Source: Hoeflea_A sp965249925 (GTDB lineage: Bacteria; Pseudomonadota; Alphaproteobacteria; Rhizobiales; Rhizobiaceae). Taken from it: a stretch of 64,000 nucleotides of DNA. The stretch lies in NCBI GenBank assembly GCA_965249925.1, contig OZ252260.1, positions 2,418,001 to 2,482,000 of the forward strand, in the 5' to 3' direction. Shown here piece after piece: positions 1 through 8,518 of the stretch. The notes beneath the pieces are model-generated. The model was not told where the DNA came from. It made no database searches and saw nothing but the letters and a program-made list of their open reading frames with translations. How positions within the stretch are numbered: position 1 is the first letter of the stretch; every line of letters starts with the position of its first letter. A program made the position numbers and the translations under genes.

Positions 1-720
1 CACGAACGATCCAATGCCTGGGTTTCCATAGGCACTCGCGGTTGGCGTAAGCTCGATGATCGCAGTGACGATGCCTGTACCAATCTGTTGGCGATATCGG
101 CGATGGCCAAGGCCACCAATCGCGGTGTGTCCGTGCATGAGGAAGTCCGCGGTGGCCGCACTTACATTACCGAGATGTACGACTTTTCGAACAGTTGGGT
201 CGGGCCGGTTCAACAGGTCAGTTTTTCCGTGAGCGAGTGCATTTACGGCTGGACGGCCGCTTACGATCAACAGGGCACTGTGATCACCGTACGTATTCGG
301 CTCAATCCCGATGCCGACGTAACGGCAACTGAACTGGCGGCACTCCGGACGACGTGGAAAAACGGCATCGAAAACAAATGGAGCAACCGTTTCGGCTGTT
401 GCGACGGCAGTGATTGCAGCGGCCAATGCACCCTGCAGTTTCGGGTCCAGTGGGTGGACTCCGGCGAACATCATACGGTCCGGGTGCGCAGGGGGCCGGC
501 ACGCAGCAACATGACAACCTGGGATACCTCCGATACAGGGGACGTCGCTTCCCACGAATTCGGCCATATGCTGGGCCATCCGGATGAATACCCGGACGGG
601 GCCTGCCCAAGCCGCAGCCCTGTCAATACCGGCACCGTCATGGACGACAACACCGAAGTGGTCGAGCGCCTGTGTGAGCCGTTTTGCACGCGCATGGGCC
701 AGAACGCCGAGCCGGTTTGA
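1..720 (+). CDS. metzincin-type zinc metalloprotease, 5' end outside window
   Basis: The frame is open from the first base, so the true start lies upstream; the in-window TTG at 88 and ATG at 103 are probably internal. The C-terminal half carries HEFGHMLGHPDEY, a HExxHxxGxxD zinc site, followed by a Met-turn-like GTVMDDN about 25 residues on, which together indicate a metzincin-clan peptidase (snapalysin/astacin-like third ligand Asp). Several Cys pairs (CC, CSGQC, CEPFC) suggest disulfides and export. Residues encoded by about 1-160 resemble the whole 72-aa protein at 1567-1785 (HERSN.W, WRKL/F, DDACTN), so the protease is a fusion of that small domain with a peptidase. Substrate and secretion route are unknown. 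Confidence 0.8.
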   Translation, partial: HERSNAWVSIGTRGWRKLDDRSDDACTNLLAISAMAKATNRGVSVHEEVRGGRTYITEMYDFSNSWVGPVQQVSFSVSECIYGWTAAYDQQGTVITVRIRLNPDADVTATELAALRTTWKNGIENKWSNRFGCCDGSDCSGQCTLQFRVQWVDSGEHHTVRVRRGPARSNMTTWDTSDTGDVASHEFGHMLGHPDEYPDGACPSRSPVNTGTVMDDNTEVVERLCEPFCTRMGQNAEPV

Positions 721-751
721 CCATTGCGTTGGCACCGAAGGAGAAACGGTC

Positions 752-1270
752 ATGAACAACACGCCCGTCAAAGACCCTCCAAAAGGCGCACCTCCTGACC
801 AGCAACCGGTCGAAAAGACGATCGACGAGGTTCTAACAAACGGCGATAAGCATCGCGCCAGTGTTCTGTTGAACATATCCGGCGGTCATGCGGGGGAGAA
901 ATTCCATCTCGACATCAAGCTGGACAGCGGCGGCACCATGACGTGCGATATGTCGTGCGAATTGAGCAAGCGCCATATCGAACCGCTGCAACTGACCGTC
1001 GAGCCGGAGGAGTTGGCCAAGGTTCTCACCGCCTTCTCGCCCGCACTGAAGGACGACGACAGCGAACGCCAGGGCGGATTTCCGCCATGCAGTCTGATCG
1101 GACGGTTGACCGTGCTGATCGATGACCGGCAAACGGTCCGTTATTTCATGGCCGACCCGGGCCAGGCGGAAACCGAGGGTTACAAGCCGCCCGACTATGT
1201 TCAAAACACGACCGAAGCGCTCTACCGGTTCGCCGAGCGCAAAACCGGCATCGACAATATTCGTCCCTAG
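752..1270 (+). CDS. hypothetical protein, 172 aa
   Basis: I do not recognise the family. The ATG at 752 is preceded by a good ribosome-binding site (GAAGGAGAAACGG), which favours it over the longer frame beginning at 584. The N-terminus is Pro-rich and probably disordered; residues about 25-150 look like a compact alpha/beta domain with no signal peptide or membrane segment. It begins 31 nt after the metalloprotease and is probably co-transcribed with it, so it may be an immunity, chaperone or partner protein, but that is inference. Its stop codon TAG with the preceding C forms the left CTAG flank of the MITE that follows. Confidence 0.65.
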   Translation: MNNTPVKDPPKGAPPDQQPVEKTIDEVLTNGDKHRASVLLNISGGHAGEKFHLDIKLDSGGTMTCDMSCELSKRHIEPLQLTVEPEELAKVLTAFSPALKDDDSERQGGFPPCSLIGRLTVLIDDRQTVRYFMADPGQAETEGYKPPDYVQNTTEALYRFAERKTGIDNIRP

Positions 1271-1535
1271 GGCCTGTTGAGCATTAGCCTTGTGGTGTCG
1301 GTTTGACCAGATTTGTTCACTGTCGTTTCCTGAGGAGGCAGGACATGCAGCGCATATTCAACGACGAAGGAGGCGTCAGTGGGCAAATCTGGCCAAATCC
1401 CTTCGGGACGAAGCCCATTTCGCTGCTGGACGTCGTTGCGAAACGCTTGAAGTGGCTCACACTGCGGCGCGTTCCGCGCCTAGCCAAAAGCAAAATGAGC
1501 TGCGCCGACGCCACAAGACTAATACTCAGCAGACC
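1271..1535. mobile_element. MITE with 31-bp inverted ends and CTAG flanks
   Basis: The 265-bp stretch has imperfect terminal inverted repeats: left GGCCTGTTGAGCATTAG..., right (reverse complement) GGTCTGCTGAGTATTAG..., matching over about 31 bp with only transitions. CTAG lies directly outside both ends (1267-1270 and 1536-1539), as a 4-bp target duplication. No transposase frame is present inside, so it is a non-autonomous element; YTAR/CTAG targets are known for the IS5 group, which could have mobilised it. A degenerate end of the same family is at 19463. Confidence 0.75.
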
Positions 1536-1566
1536 CTAGTCTACTTACACAAGAAAGGATCATCCG

Positions 1567-1785
1567 ATGGCCTGGCACAATGGAGTTCGCGTCACCGCAC
1601 TTTGGGCTAATCATGAACGCTCGAACGTTTGGGGCTATATCGACGGCGACTGGCGAAAGTTCGAGGATGATCACGACGATGCGTGTACCAACTTTGCGAT
1701 CGTCTGCGCCCACGCCAAAGCCGACAACCGCAATGTCAACGCCCGCATTGAGAGCGACAGGCTGAAAGAAATCTACGTCTGGTGA
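1567..1785 (+). CDS. small protein related to the N-terminal domain of the upstream protease
   Basis: This 72-aa protein starts at an ATG preceded by AAGAAAGGA. It contains HERSNVWG, DWRKFEDD and DDACTN, matching HERSNAWV, GWRKLDD and DDACTN in the window-edge metalloprotease, plus a similar C-terminal E-x-YxW/F region. It is therefore a free-standing copy of the domain fused to the protease. There are no membrane segments or signal peptide. It could be a cognate partner, a binding domain or the remnant of a second protease gene; function unknown. Confidence 0.7.
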   Translation: MAWHNGVRVTALWANHERSNVWGYIDGDWRKFEDDHDDACTNFAIVCAHAKADNRNVNARIESDRLKEIYVW

Positions 1786-1798
1786 TGAGGATCTGACG

Positions 1799-2155
1799 AT
1801 GGAGTCGAAGACTCAACGGCCGGTCGCGCGCGGTGAACCGGCAAAAATCCCTGCGGAAATCGTGCAGGTGCTGGCCAGAGGCGAGCAAAGCGTCGAGGCC
1901 AACAAGCGAATTGCCGCCCAACCGAACATCCGTGTTAAGCGTCCGGACGATGCCGCCGCTTCGGTTTTCAAGCCGGTCGAAATTGACCGAAAAGAGCTTG
2001 AAACCTTGCGGGAAAAGAAAAAAACCCCGAGCAGCGTCGAGAAAAAGCTTGAGGTTTCGGCAAAAGTACCCGGTCGGTTCGGTGATCTAAAAAAGGAAGA
2101 TGACAAAACACAGCGGCCCGATCAGAAACCACCGGATGAGCCAGGAAAACCATAA
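1799..2155 (+). CDS. charged hypothetical protein, 118 aa
   Basis: Starts 13 nt after the 72-aa gene, with a weak GATGAGGAT Shine-Dalgarno, so it is probably translated from the same transcript. The protein is rich in Lys, Glu, Arg and Pro, lacks hydrophobic segments, and its C-terminal 40 residues (KKEDDKTQRPDQKPPDEPGKP-like) look disordered. The first half could form helices (IPAEIVQVLARGEQSVEANKRI). I see no catalytic motif and do not recognise a family. It closes the protease cluster. Confidence 0.55.
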   Translation: MESKTQRPVARGEPAKIPAEIVQVLARGEQSVEANKRIAAQPNIRVKRPDDAAASVFKPVEIDRKELETLREKKKTPSSVEKKLEVSAKVPGRFGDLKKEDDKTQRPDQKPPDEPGKP

Positions 2156-2363
2156 GACAAGCGAGTCGCAGCCAAATTGAAGCATTTGACTGTCTTGCCC
2201 ATTCACCGTGTTTTTTCAACGCGATATGCCTCGCCAGGGTAACGGTTAATCGCTTCATCGGCTGTGTTGTGCCGCTTGCCCGATGCAACTTTGTGTTTGA
2301 TCCGTGACATATTGACAACGAGTGGGAGACCGTTGATGCACCAGGTCCGTGATGAACGGACCA

Positions 2364-2984
2364 TTACGGAAACAATGCCTCCAGGCGTTCGATCAAGCGT
2401 CGAAGGGCTTCCAGGTTTTGCAGGCCTTTTCCCTCGAGCGCCCCCGCGGGCAGATACCGATGTTCCACTTGATCCGCCATTTCCATGCTGATGGATGCGA
2501 CCAGCGTGTCCGGCTGGAACCGGGCATCTTGAGGAACTGTCAGCGCGTCGAAACTCTCTGCCAACACAGCAAAAGCATCGCGCATGTCGGTTTGGCTCCA
2601 GACGGTTTCGCCCGTCGCTGCCGCGCGCGGGTCGAGTTGATCTTCGCGCTGCCAGCGCACGCGGCCGTCGCCGTCCAGCACCACAGATTGATCCAGCCGC
2701 TCCGTTGGCGCGCCTCCTGTCACACGATAGACAACCCGCGCGCCCTGCAAAGGCTGATCATTGGCCAGACGTTCTTTTAAGCGTTTGGATATCATGCTTC
2801 CTGCTCCGCGCTGGACCGGTTCCGTTCGCTGATTCGATGACCCGAAGGCGACTTCCATCGCACTGGCCAGCAAGAACGCCACCGCAAAAAAGCAAGCACC
2901 TGAAATGATCTGACGCCGGCGGCTCGTGGCGTCGGTTTCATTCCGCTTTGATGCTCGGGTTCCCATGAGCGCCGGGGCTGCCAT
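2364..2984 (-). CDS. membrane-anchored hypothetical protein
   Basis: The start chosen is the ATG at 2984, giving 206 aa; the same frame runs on upstream to 3470 but that part overlaps the acetyltransferase antisense and is Arg-rich shadow coding. Residues about 22-42 form one hydrophobic segment (GACFFAVAFLLASAMEVAFG) and act as an anchor or uncleaved signal; the remaining 160 residues would be periplasmic and contain VVYRVTGGAPTERL and SISMEMADQVEHRYLP. No motif recognised. The Shine-Dalgarno is poor, so the start is uncertain. Confidence 0.55.
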   Translation of the reverse strand: MAAPALMGTRASKRNETDATSRRRQIISGACFFAVAFLLASAMEVAFGSSNQRTEPVQRGAGSMISKRLKERLANDQPLQGARVVYRVTGGAPTERLDQSVVLDGDGRVRWQREDQLDPRAAATGETVWSQTDMRDAFAVLAESFDALTVPQDARFQPDTLVASISMEMADQVEHRYLPAGALEGKGLQNLEALRRLIERLEALFP

Positions 2985-3073
2985 GATATCGACCGTGTTT
3001 CTTTCTGTCGATCTTGGGATCACAGTCCCAATTTGCCATTGGAGCAACGGGTGCCATATTCGCGACCGTTGCT

Positions 3074-4081
3074 CTAGCGGCGACGCTGGCCTTTCTTGAA
3101 CCAGGTGATCGCGTTGCTGTAGCCTGCGGCTTCCAGCAGCTCGATTTTCGAAGCCCACGCCGCCGGGCAAACGACCATGGCGGCGGATTTCCCGCGCGCC
3201 GCAAGTGCCGCCTCCGCCGCATACAACAGATCCGACGCCCCGCTGGCATCGTCGGGAAGCGTCAGGGGATCGAGCAGATCGACGTGGTAGTAGTCGTCGA
3301 TGACACCGATATCGCTGATATCGTGCGGCAGTGGAAAGTGCAGGTGCGTGGCCGGTTGCGCAATGGCGTAGCCCCGGAATTCGCCATCCGATTCGGCGAC
3401 AAACATGTCGCGATCGGTCAGCGTCAGGCTCTTTCGCATCCATGTGTCGAACTGGCCATCGGCGTCGCACGACGGTTTCCAGAACGCGTTGAGGTCGAAC
3501 AGGATACGCCGGTTCTCGGCGCTCGCCATAACGATGTCGGCGATGTCGCGATCTTCGGCACTGCGCACGGTCTCCAGGCTTTTGGGCGGCCGAAGGCCGA
3601 CCTTGCAGAAATACAATGTCAGGGGCGCATAGCCGCGCGTCTGGTATTCTTCTTCCCAGACCCTGCCGACGGCGGACGATCCCAGCAGGATATTGGCACC
3701 CGCCTGAAGCAGGTCGGCTTCCGCAGCGTCCAGCAGCGCCTGCCGGGCAGCGGCCGGCGCATCATCGGTGACATGACAGTCTTCCAGGACAAGCCCCGGG
3801 GGTCCGCCTTCTCCGGCATAGATCGGCGGCACCGGCAGCACCATTGTATGGGCGATGCCGATGCATCTGCGATCAAGCTCGGCGAGCAGCAATCGCTGAT
3901 GGAACGGGGGATTGCCTTTTTCCAGGAAAGCCGTAACGATACGACGGATATTGTCACGGGCCGCCGGATCCACCTTCCAAAGTCTAGGATCGGTCGCTTG
4001 TCGCTGTTCGGCGTCCGCAACCAGAAGGTCGACAACGGTCTCGAGATCGGAAACGTCGACGGGACGGGCGGCAAAGGACAA
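3074..4081 (-). CDS. GNAT-family acetyltransferase, two-domain
   Basis: 335 aa from a TTG start preceded by GGGGGAA. Two GNAT-like halves can be seen: residues about 1-170 begin RPVDVSDLETVVDLLVADAEQR and end LGSSAVGRVWEEEYQTRGYAPLTLYFCKVG, and the second half begins VRSAEDRDIADIVMASAENR and ends with VVCPAAWASKIELLEAAGYS. The paired N-terminal alpha1-alpha2 signatures and the terminal AAGY/RGY motifs fit GNAT acetyl-CoA-dependent N-acyltransferases, but the acetyl-CoA pyrophosphate loop is weakly conserved. Substrate unknown. It faces the DinB gene divergently. Confidence 0.65.
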   Translation of the reverse strand: MSFAARPVDVSDLETVVDLLVADAEQRQATDPRLWKVDPAARDNIRRIVTAFLEKGNPPFHQRLLLAELDRRCIGIAHTMVLPVPPIYAGEGGPPGLVLEDCHVTDDAPAAARQALLDAAEADLLQAGANILLGSSAVGRVWEEEYQTRGYAPLTLYFCKVGLRPPKSLETVRSAEDRDIADIVMASAENRRILFDLNAFWKPSCDADGQFDTWMRKSLTLTDRDMFVAESDGEFRGYAIAQPATHLHFPLPHDISDIGVIDDYYHVDLLDPLTLPDDASGASDLLYAAEAALAARGKSAAMVVCPAAWASKIELLEAAGYSNAITWFKKGQRRR

Positions 4082-4157
4082 TGTCAGTTCCCCCTACAAT
4101 TGACTTCGGATCGAAGCCGCGACGGCTTTGATGAACCACCACCTTACAGGAGCTGTT

Positions 4158-4673
4158 ATGCCCAACAAGCAATACACGCTGACAATGGCCCGGTACAATC
4201 GTTGGCAAAACGAGAGCCTGCTGACCGCCGCCGACGGCCTGTCGGCCGCCGAGCGCGAGCGGGACCGCGGTGCGTTCTTCGGCTCGATCCACAGGACCCT
4301 GTCGCATCTTTTCTGGGGCGACATGCTGTGGATGAGCCGCTTTACGACGACCCCGCCTCCGGATCTGCCCGGCGCGCAGTCCACCGAATTCATCAGGAGC
4401 TGGGCGCAATATCTGATCGACCGTAAGGCGTTCGACGAGCGGATACTGCAATGGGCGCATGACGTCGCGCCGGACTGGTTCGAGGGTGATTTCACCTGGC
4501 ATTCGGTGATGCTCGGCCGCGACCTCACCGATTCGAAGGCGACACTCGTCATGCAGTTCTTCAACCACCAGACACACCACCGCGGCCAGATCCATGCCAT
4601 GTTGACGGCCGCCGGCGCCAGGCCGGACGACACGGATATTCCGTTCATGCCGGAGCGTTTTCAGCGCCTGTGA
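4158..4673 (+). CDS. DinB-family protein
   Basis: The ATG at 4158 has the Shine-Dalgarno ACAGGAGCT 5 nt upstream and starts MPNKQYTLTMARYNRWQN, so the upstream ATG at 4128 is rejected. The 171-aa protein matches the DinB four-helix fold: N-terminal YNRWQNESLL, a middle H-x3-HLFWGD and the C-terminal HQTHHRGQIHAML, which supply the three-His metal site. Family members are metal-binding proteins of damage response or thiol metabolism; a specific reaction cannot be assigned. Family identity is confident, function is not. Confidence 0.88.
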   Translation: MPNKQYTLTMARYNRWQNESLLTAADGLSAAERERDRGAFFGSIHRTLSHLFWGDMLWMSRFTTTPPPDLPGAQSTEFIRSWAQYLIDRKAFDERILQWAHDVAPDWFEGDFTWHSVMLGRDLTDSKATLVMQFFNHQTHHRGQIHAMLTAAGARPDDTDIPFMPERFQRL

Positions 4674-4690
4674 AAATCGCGCCCTTTGCT

Positions 4691-5311
4691 CTAGTCGGCG
4701 TGCTTGGCCCGGGCGTACTCCGGAAACTCGAAGAGGACGTCCGCAGCCTGCACCTTTGTCGAAAATGTCGCCGGTGGAAACAGCGCTTCTGACACCTCGT
4801 CCGGCGTTGGACAGGGGTGTCCGGCGGCGAGGCGTTGGCGAATATAGGCGCGCATCGTTTCCGCCCGCGCGTCCATGGCACGCTTTTCCTCTTCAGTCAC
4901 CGGCTGTTCGAAGACCAGCAAGTTGCCGAACGGATCGCTCGTGCTGATTTGCCGGACATAGGGGAAGTTGTCCGCCAGTTCGACAGAACCGGCGCGCTTG
5001 CGATTGAGTTCTTCCGCCAATCTCGCAATGTCATCGACGACGATCTGGATCCAGCCGTTTGGCGGGTGCTCGTCGCCCTCTAGGAGTTGAATTGTTGCGC
5101 CGTCGCGCGCGATCTGCATGACCATGGGCTCGCCCGGCGCTTGCCGCCACTCCCATTCAATCGCAAATCCCAGCCAGTCCACGTAGAACGCAACCGCTTC
5201 CCGGTACGACGTCACGCCGAGGATGGGGCGAATGGAGCCAAGTTTCGCGGGCTGAGACGTTGCTGTGTTCTCAGCGGCCGGCCCGGCAATGTCGGTTTCA
5301 TGCGCTGCCAT
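4691..5311 (-). CDS. VOC-family (glyoxalase/bleomycin-resistance-like) protein
   Basis: AGGAGA lies 7 nt before the ATG at 5311, which fixes the start (206 aa) instead of the ATG at 5335. Residues about 25-130 form a single VOC module: IRPILGVTSYREAVAFYVDWLGF, an aromatic WEW, IQLLEG and the terminal DPFGNLLVFEQP strand. The roughly 75-residue C-terminal extension (AYIRQRLAAGHPCPTPDEVSEALFPP) is helical and not part of VOC. The missing clear HxxxE metal set suggests a binding or resistance role instead of glyoxalase I. It is 17 nt from the convergent DinB gene. Confidence 0.8.
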   Translation of the reverse strand: MAAHETDIAGPAAENTATSQPAKLGSIRPILGVTSYREAVAFYVDWLGFAIEWEWRQAPGEPMVMQIARDGATIQLLEGDEHPPNGWIQIVVDDIARLAEELNRKRAGSVELADNFPYVRQISTSDPFGNLLVFEQPVTEEEKRAMDARAETMRAYIRQRLAAGHPCPTPDEVSEALFPPATFSTKVQAADVLFEFPEYARAKHAD

Positions 5312-5344
5312 GTCCGTTGTCTCCTCATTGCCCAACGCCGTGGG

Positions 5345-6109
5345 TTAGCGACCCGCCGGGACTCCGTAAAACGCCGCGCCGTTTTCCCGCAGGATTCGGG
5401 CGCTGTCGTCTTCGGAAAAATTCTGCAGCACGAGATCGACGTCCGCCACCCGGAACGGCCGTTTGGCCCGCGTGGACGGCAGATCGGTCCCGAACATCAG
5501 CGCCTCGGGATTCGCGCGATGGATGGCCCGAAGGGCGTCGAGCGGTTCGAAATCGAGACGCCCAAAGCCGGTGGCTTTGACCTTGACCCCGTGCGCGACC
5601 AGGTCGAGCAGATGCGGCAGCCCCGCCTTGGAAAGCCCCAGGTGGTCGATGCTGACCTTGGGAAGCCCGGTCAGCAGCGGAACCAGATCCGGCAAATCCT
5701 TCGAATCGATGTAAAGCTCCACATGCCAGCCAGCGAGCTCGAAGACCCGACGGCCGAGCGGTTCGATCTGGTCCAGCGTCGCCGATCCGCCCCGCCTGAC
5801 GTTGAAGCGCACGGCCCGGACGCCGCTGCGATGCAGGGCGAGAATGTCATCATCGGAAAGCGTCTCGGGGATCTGCGCGACACCGGCGAAATGCGGCCCC
5901 AGGTGCTTGAGCGCATGAACGAGATACGTGGTGTCGAAGGCCTGCATCGAGCCGGAGACGACCGCTCCGCCCCGGATCCCCAGCTTTTCCCGCCATCGAT
6001 CATAGTCCATCAGCGGAAACGGATCGGGAAGGAATCCCTGGTTCTCATGCAGCGGGAAGCCGGGTTCGAAGATATGAAAATGCGAATCAAACAGCTTCAG
6101 TCGGGACAT
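5345..6109 (-). CDS. amidohydrolase-2 / TIM-barrel lactonase-like hydrolase
   Basis: 254 aa from the ATG at 6109. It begins with FDSHFHIF, the HxH metal-binding motif of amidohydrolase family 2 (related to 2-pyrone-4,6-dicarboxylate lactonase), continues with VRFNVRRGG, a VSIDHLGLSK strand-end His and finishes with MFGTDLPSTRAKRPF, containing the metal-binding Asp. Members hydrolyse lactones or decarboxylate aromatic acids in the cytoplasm. Substrate not predictable. It overlaps nothing and is followed by the VOC gene 33 nt downstream, likely in the same transcription unit. Confidence 0.8.
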   Translation of the reverse strand: MSRLKLFDSHFHIFEPGFPLHENQGFLPDPFPLMDYDRWREKLGIRGGAVVSGSMQAFDTTYLVHALKHLGPHFAGVAQIPETLSDDDILALHRSGVRAVRFNVRRGGSATLDQIEPLGRRVFELAGWHVELYIDSKDLPDLVPLLTGLPKVSIDHLGLSKAGLPHLLDLVAHGVKVKATGFGRLDFEPLDALRAIHRANPEALMFGTDLPSTRAKRPFRVADVDLVLQNFSEDDSARILRENGAAFYGVPAGR

Positions 6110-6144
6110 TCTCGACGATCTCTGACGTATGCGTGCCGGGCTCC

Positions 6145-6996
6145 TTAGCACATGTTCTCAGAGGAAAGCCCCGGAAACGATGCACCCTGACTGCGATACA
6201 CCTCATACATCAGCAGGCTGCCGGCAACACCGAGGTTGAGAGAATCGACGCCTGGCTGCATGGGGATACGCACCAGGTGGCGGCACAGGTCCTGTTGCCG
6301 CGGCGTCATACCCTTCCGCTCCTCGCCGAGGAAAAGCAGCGGCGCCGTCGGATAGTCGAACCGATGCAGTTCGGCCCCGCCGGCCGGCGTTGCGCCGATG
6401 ACGGCGCGTTGGTGCTGATCGACCCAGCGGCGCAGCGCCGGCCAATCGGTGCGCACGAAGGTCTGCCGGAAAACCGCTCCCATGGCCGCCCGTACGACGG
6501 CCGGTGCGAACGGGTCGACGCTGTTGCCGATCAGGATCAACCCGGCACCGCCGACCGCCAGCGACGACCGGACCAGCGTGCCGAGATTGCCGGGCGAGCG
6601 CACCGTCTCTAGAAGCACCCAGCACAGTCCCTGATCCGGCGACACATCGTCCAGGCCGGCCCACCGTTGCCGGAGAATCGCGGCGACACCGGAGGCCCGC
6701 CGGGCTTGGGAAATCTGCCGGAACTGTTCCGGGGTCACGTTGAGCCCGGTCACGCCGGACCGGCGGCAGCGGCGCACCAGTTTGCGGGCCAGCGGCGCGG
6801 TCAGCAATCGCTCGCTGACGATGATGCTGTCGATCGCAAAACCGTTGGCGACCGCCTGAACGAAATTGCGCACACCCTCGATATAAAACAGCCCGCGCGA
6901 GTCGCGAAAACCGCGATCCGTCTGCAGTGCGGTGATGTCTTTCAGGGTTGCCGTGAATTCCGCCGGACGACGGCCTGCCGGCTCACCGCCGGTCAT
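6145..6996 (-). CDS. TrmH/SpoU-family RNA 2'-O-methyltransferase
   Basis: 283 aa. The three SPOUT motifs are present: VRSPGNLGTLVRSSLAVGG (motif 1), LFLGEERKGM (motif 2) and VRIPMQPGVDSLNLGVAGSL (motif 3), which together form the SAM-binding trefoil knot. The N-terminal 110 residues (LQTDRGFRDSRGLFYIEGVRN) are the usual substrate-binding domain of the 23S rRNA/tRNA ribose methylases. The exact nucleotide target cannot be told from sequence. AGGAG lies very close to the ATG, so initiation may be weak or the start slightly different. Confidence 0.88.
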   Translation of the reverse strand: MTGGEPAGRRPAEFTATLKDITALQTDRGFRDSRGLFYIEGVRNFVQAVANGFAIDSIIVSERLLTAPLARKLVRRCRRSGVTGLNVTPEQFRQISQARRASGVAAILRQRWAGLDDVSPDQGLCWVLLETVRSPGNLGTLVRSSLAVGGAGLILIGNSVDPFAPAVVRAAMGAVFRQTFVRTDWPALRRWVDQHQRAVIGATPAGGAELHRFDYPTAPLLFLGEERKGMTPRQQDLCRHLVRIPMQPGVDSLNLGVAGSLLMYEVYRSQGASFPGLSSENMC

Positions 6997-7260
6997 GCTC
7001 CTCGCGGGCAGTGGTGCCCGGCGTCATGGCTTCGATTGTCATGGATATCAGCGGAGCCGATCCGCTCGTAGCGTGTGATGAATGCGCGCTTGTGCCGTCA
7101 GGTACACCGCGCCGGGAAGCGTCTTAGCGCCTGTCCGCCGAAAAAGATAGTTCCAACCATCCACGCAGCGTCCGGATCGATTCATCCGGCACCGCGGTTT
7201 GGCCCGGCTTGATTCGATGCCGCCATCTGCGATGATGGTCGGCAGTGAGGGAGTGTGCCG

Positions 7261-7641
7261 ATGCGTATATTGGGTTTTCTGTCATTGTCGTTATTTGTTG
7301 GTGCCCTGCTGGCCGGCTGCCAGTCGATCGAGGCCCAGAGTACCGAGGAGCTTCTGGCGGCCGCCGGTTTCCAGCAGCGGATCGCCGATACGCCGGCGCG
7401 CCAGGCCCAAGTGCAGGCGATGCCGCAGGACACGCTGGTTCGCCATGATGTCGGCGGGAATCCACGGTGGACCTACGCCGACGCGCAGGGCTGCAACTGC
7501 ATCTATGCGGGCGGGCAAAACGCCTACGACACCTTCCAAAGACTGAAGGAAGAGCGTCAGGTGGCAGAGATGAACCAGACCGCTGCCTTGAATGCCGAAA
7601 TGGACTGGGACATGTGGGGCCCCTGGATCGGCCCCTGGTAA
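7261..7641 (+). CDS. small lipoprotein
   Basis: 126 aa starting at ATG 7261, with GAGGGAG upstream. A lipoprotein signal ends in the lipobox LLAGC, so the mature protein is diacylglyceryl-modified at Cys21 and periplasmic or outer-membrane-facing. The mature part contains GGNPRWTYADAQGC, CNCIYAGGQNAY and a helical QRLKEERQVAEMNQ segment, ending with tryptophan-rich DMWGPWIGPW. I do not recognise a named family. It precedes the kynurenine-pathway pair by 34 nt but need not be functionally linked. Confidence 0.75.
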   Translation: MRILGFLSLSLFVGALLAGCQSIEAQSTEELLAAAGFQQRIADTPARQAQVQAMPQDTLVRHDVGGNPRWTYADAQGCNCIYAGGQNAYDTFQRLKEERQVAEMNQTAALNAEMDWDMWGPWIGPW

Positions 7642-7675
7642 ACGGCAGATCGCGCCGACCAATCGCGTCTTGGAC

Positions 7676-8518
7676 ATGACACCCCAATGGCGGTCGATGA
7701 GCGACGCGGTCCGCGCCGACGCCTACTCGCCGAGCACCGCCCTGCCGGACGGCGATCTGCAGCCGTATATCCAGGCCTATATCGACCGAAGCGCGGCCGC
7801 CTATGCGGCCTGCGGTCCGGTGCACACCGTCCGCTACGGGCCGCTGGCGTCCAACACGCTCGACCTCGTCGTCCCCGATGCCGGCGCGCCGGCGCCGCTG
7901 CTCGTCTTCATCCATGGCGGCTACTGGCAGGAGCTGTCCAAGACCGAATCCTTCCTGCCGGCGCCCGATTGCCTGGCCCGCGGCATCGGCTTCGCGGCCG
8001 TCGACTACACACTCGCCCCGCATGCGCGCATCGACGCCATCGTCGCCGAATGCGTGACGGCGGTCTCGGCCCTGCACGACGAGGCCCACTTACTTGGCAT
8101 CGATACCAATTGCATCGTGCTTGCCGGCAGTTCGGCCGGTGCCCAGCTGGCGGCGATGGCATCACTGATGCTTCCCGCTCGCAGGCGCCCGCGCGGCGTG
8201 GTGCTGCTGTCGGGCATTTACGACCTGGAGCCGCTGGTCGGCACCTATATCAACGATCCGCTCGGCATGGACGTCGCCACCGCAAGGCGCCACAGCCCGG
8301 CGCATGCGGACCTGACGGATTTTCCCCCGGCGCTGATCGCCTGGGGCGCTATCGAGACCGACGAATTCAAGCGGCAGAGCCGCCATTTTGCCGGCTTGCT
8401 GGCGGTCGCCGAAACCGTCGAAGTACCGCGGCGCAACCATTTCGACATCCTGTTCGACCTTGCCGATGACAGCCGGCTCGGCCAAAAGGTGGTGGCAATG
8501 GCAAAAGGAAGCGACTGA
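7676..8518 (+). CDS. kynB: kynurenine formamidase, alpha/beta-hydrolase type
   Basis: 280 aa from the ATG at 7676. The sequence has the HGGYW oxyanion motif at residues 80-84 and GSSAG with nucleophile Ser153, plus a C-terminal HFD for the catalytic His, the arrangement of AFMID-type arylformamidases. These hydrolyse N-formylkynurenine to kynurenine and formate. The next gene, tryptophan 2,3-dioxygenase, starts on the last base of its stop codon (TGATG), so they form a translationally coupled tryptophan-catabolic pair, which supports the specific assignment. Note that many bacterial KynB proteins belong to the unrelated cyclase-like family; this is the alpha/beta-hydrolase analogue. Confidence 0.8.
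   Translation: MTPQWRSMSDAVRADAYSPSTALPDGDLQPYIQAYIDRSAAAYAACGPVHTVRYGPLASNTLDLVVPDAGAPAPLLVFIHGGYWQELSKTESFLPAPDCLARGIGFAAVDYTLAPHARIDAIVAECVTAVSALHDEAHLLGIDTNCIVLAGSSAGAQLAAMASLMLPARRRPRGVVLLSGIYDLEPLVGTYINDPLGMDVATARRHSPAHADLTDFPPALIAWGAIETDEFKRQSRHFAGLLAVAETVEVPRRNHFDILFDLADDSRLGQKVVAMAKGSD

Noticed and set aside
2985..3470. upstream extension of the minus-strand gene at 2364
   Set aside because: Arg-rich shadow antisense-overlapping the start region of nothing but the other frame of the GNAT gene; the ATG at 2984 directly precedes the membrane segment.
3014..4426. 470-codon plus-strand frame over the acetyltransferase
   Set aside because: Antisense shadow of the GNAT gene; it also runs into the DinB gene in a different frame.
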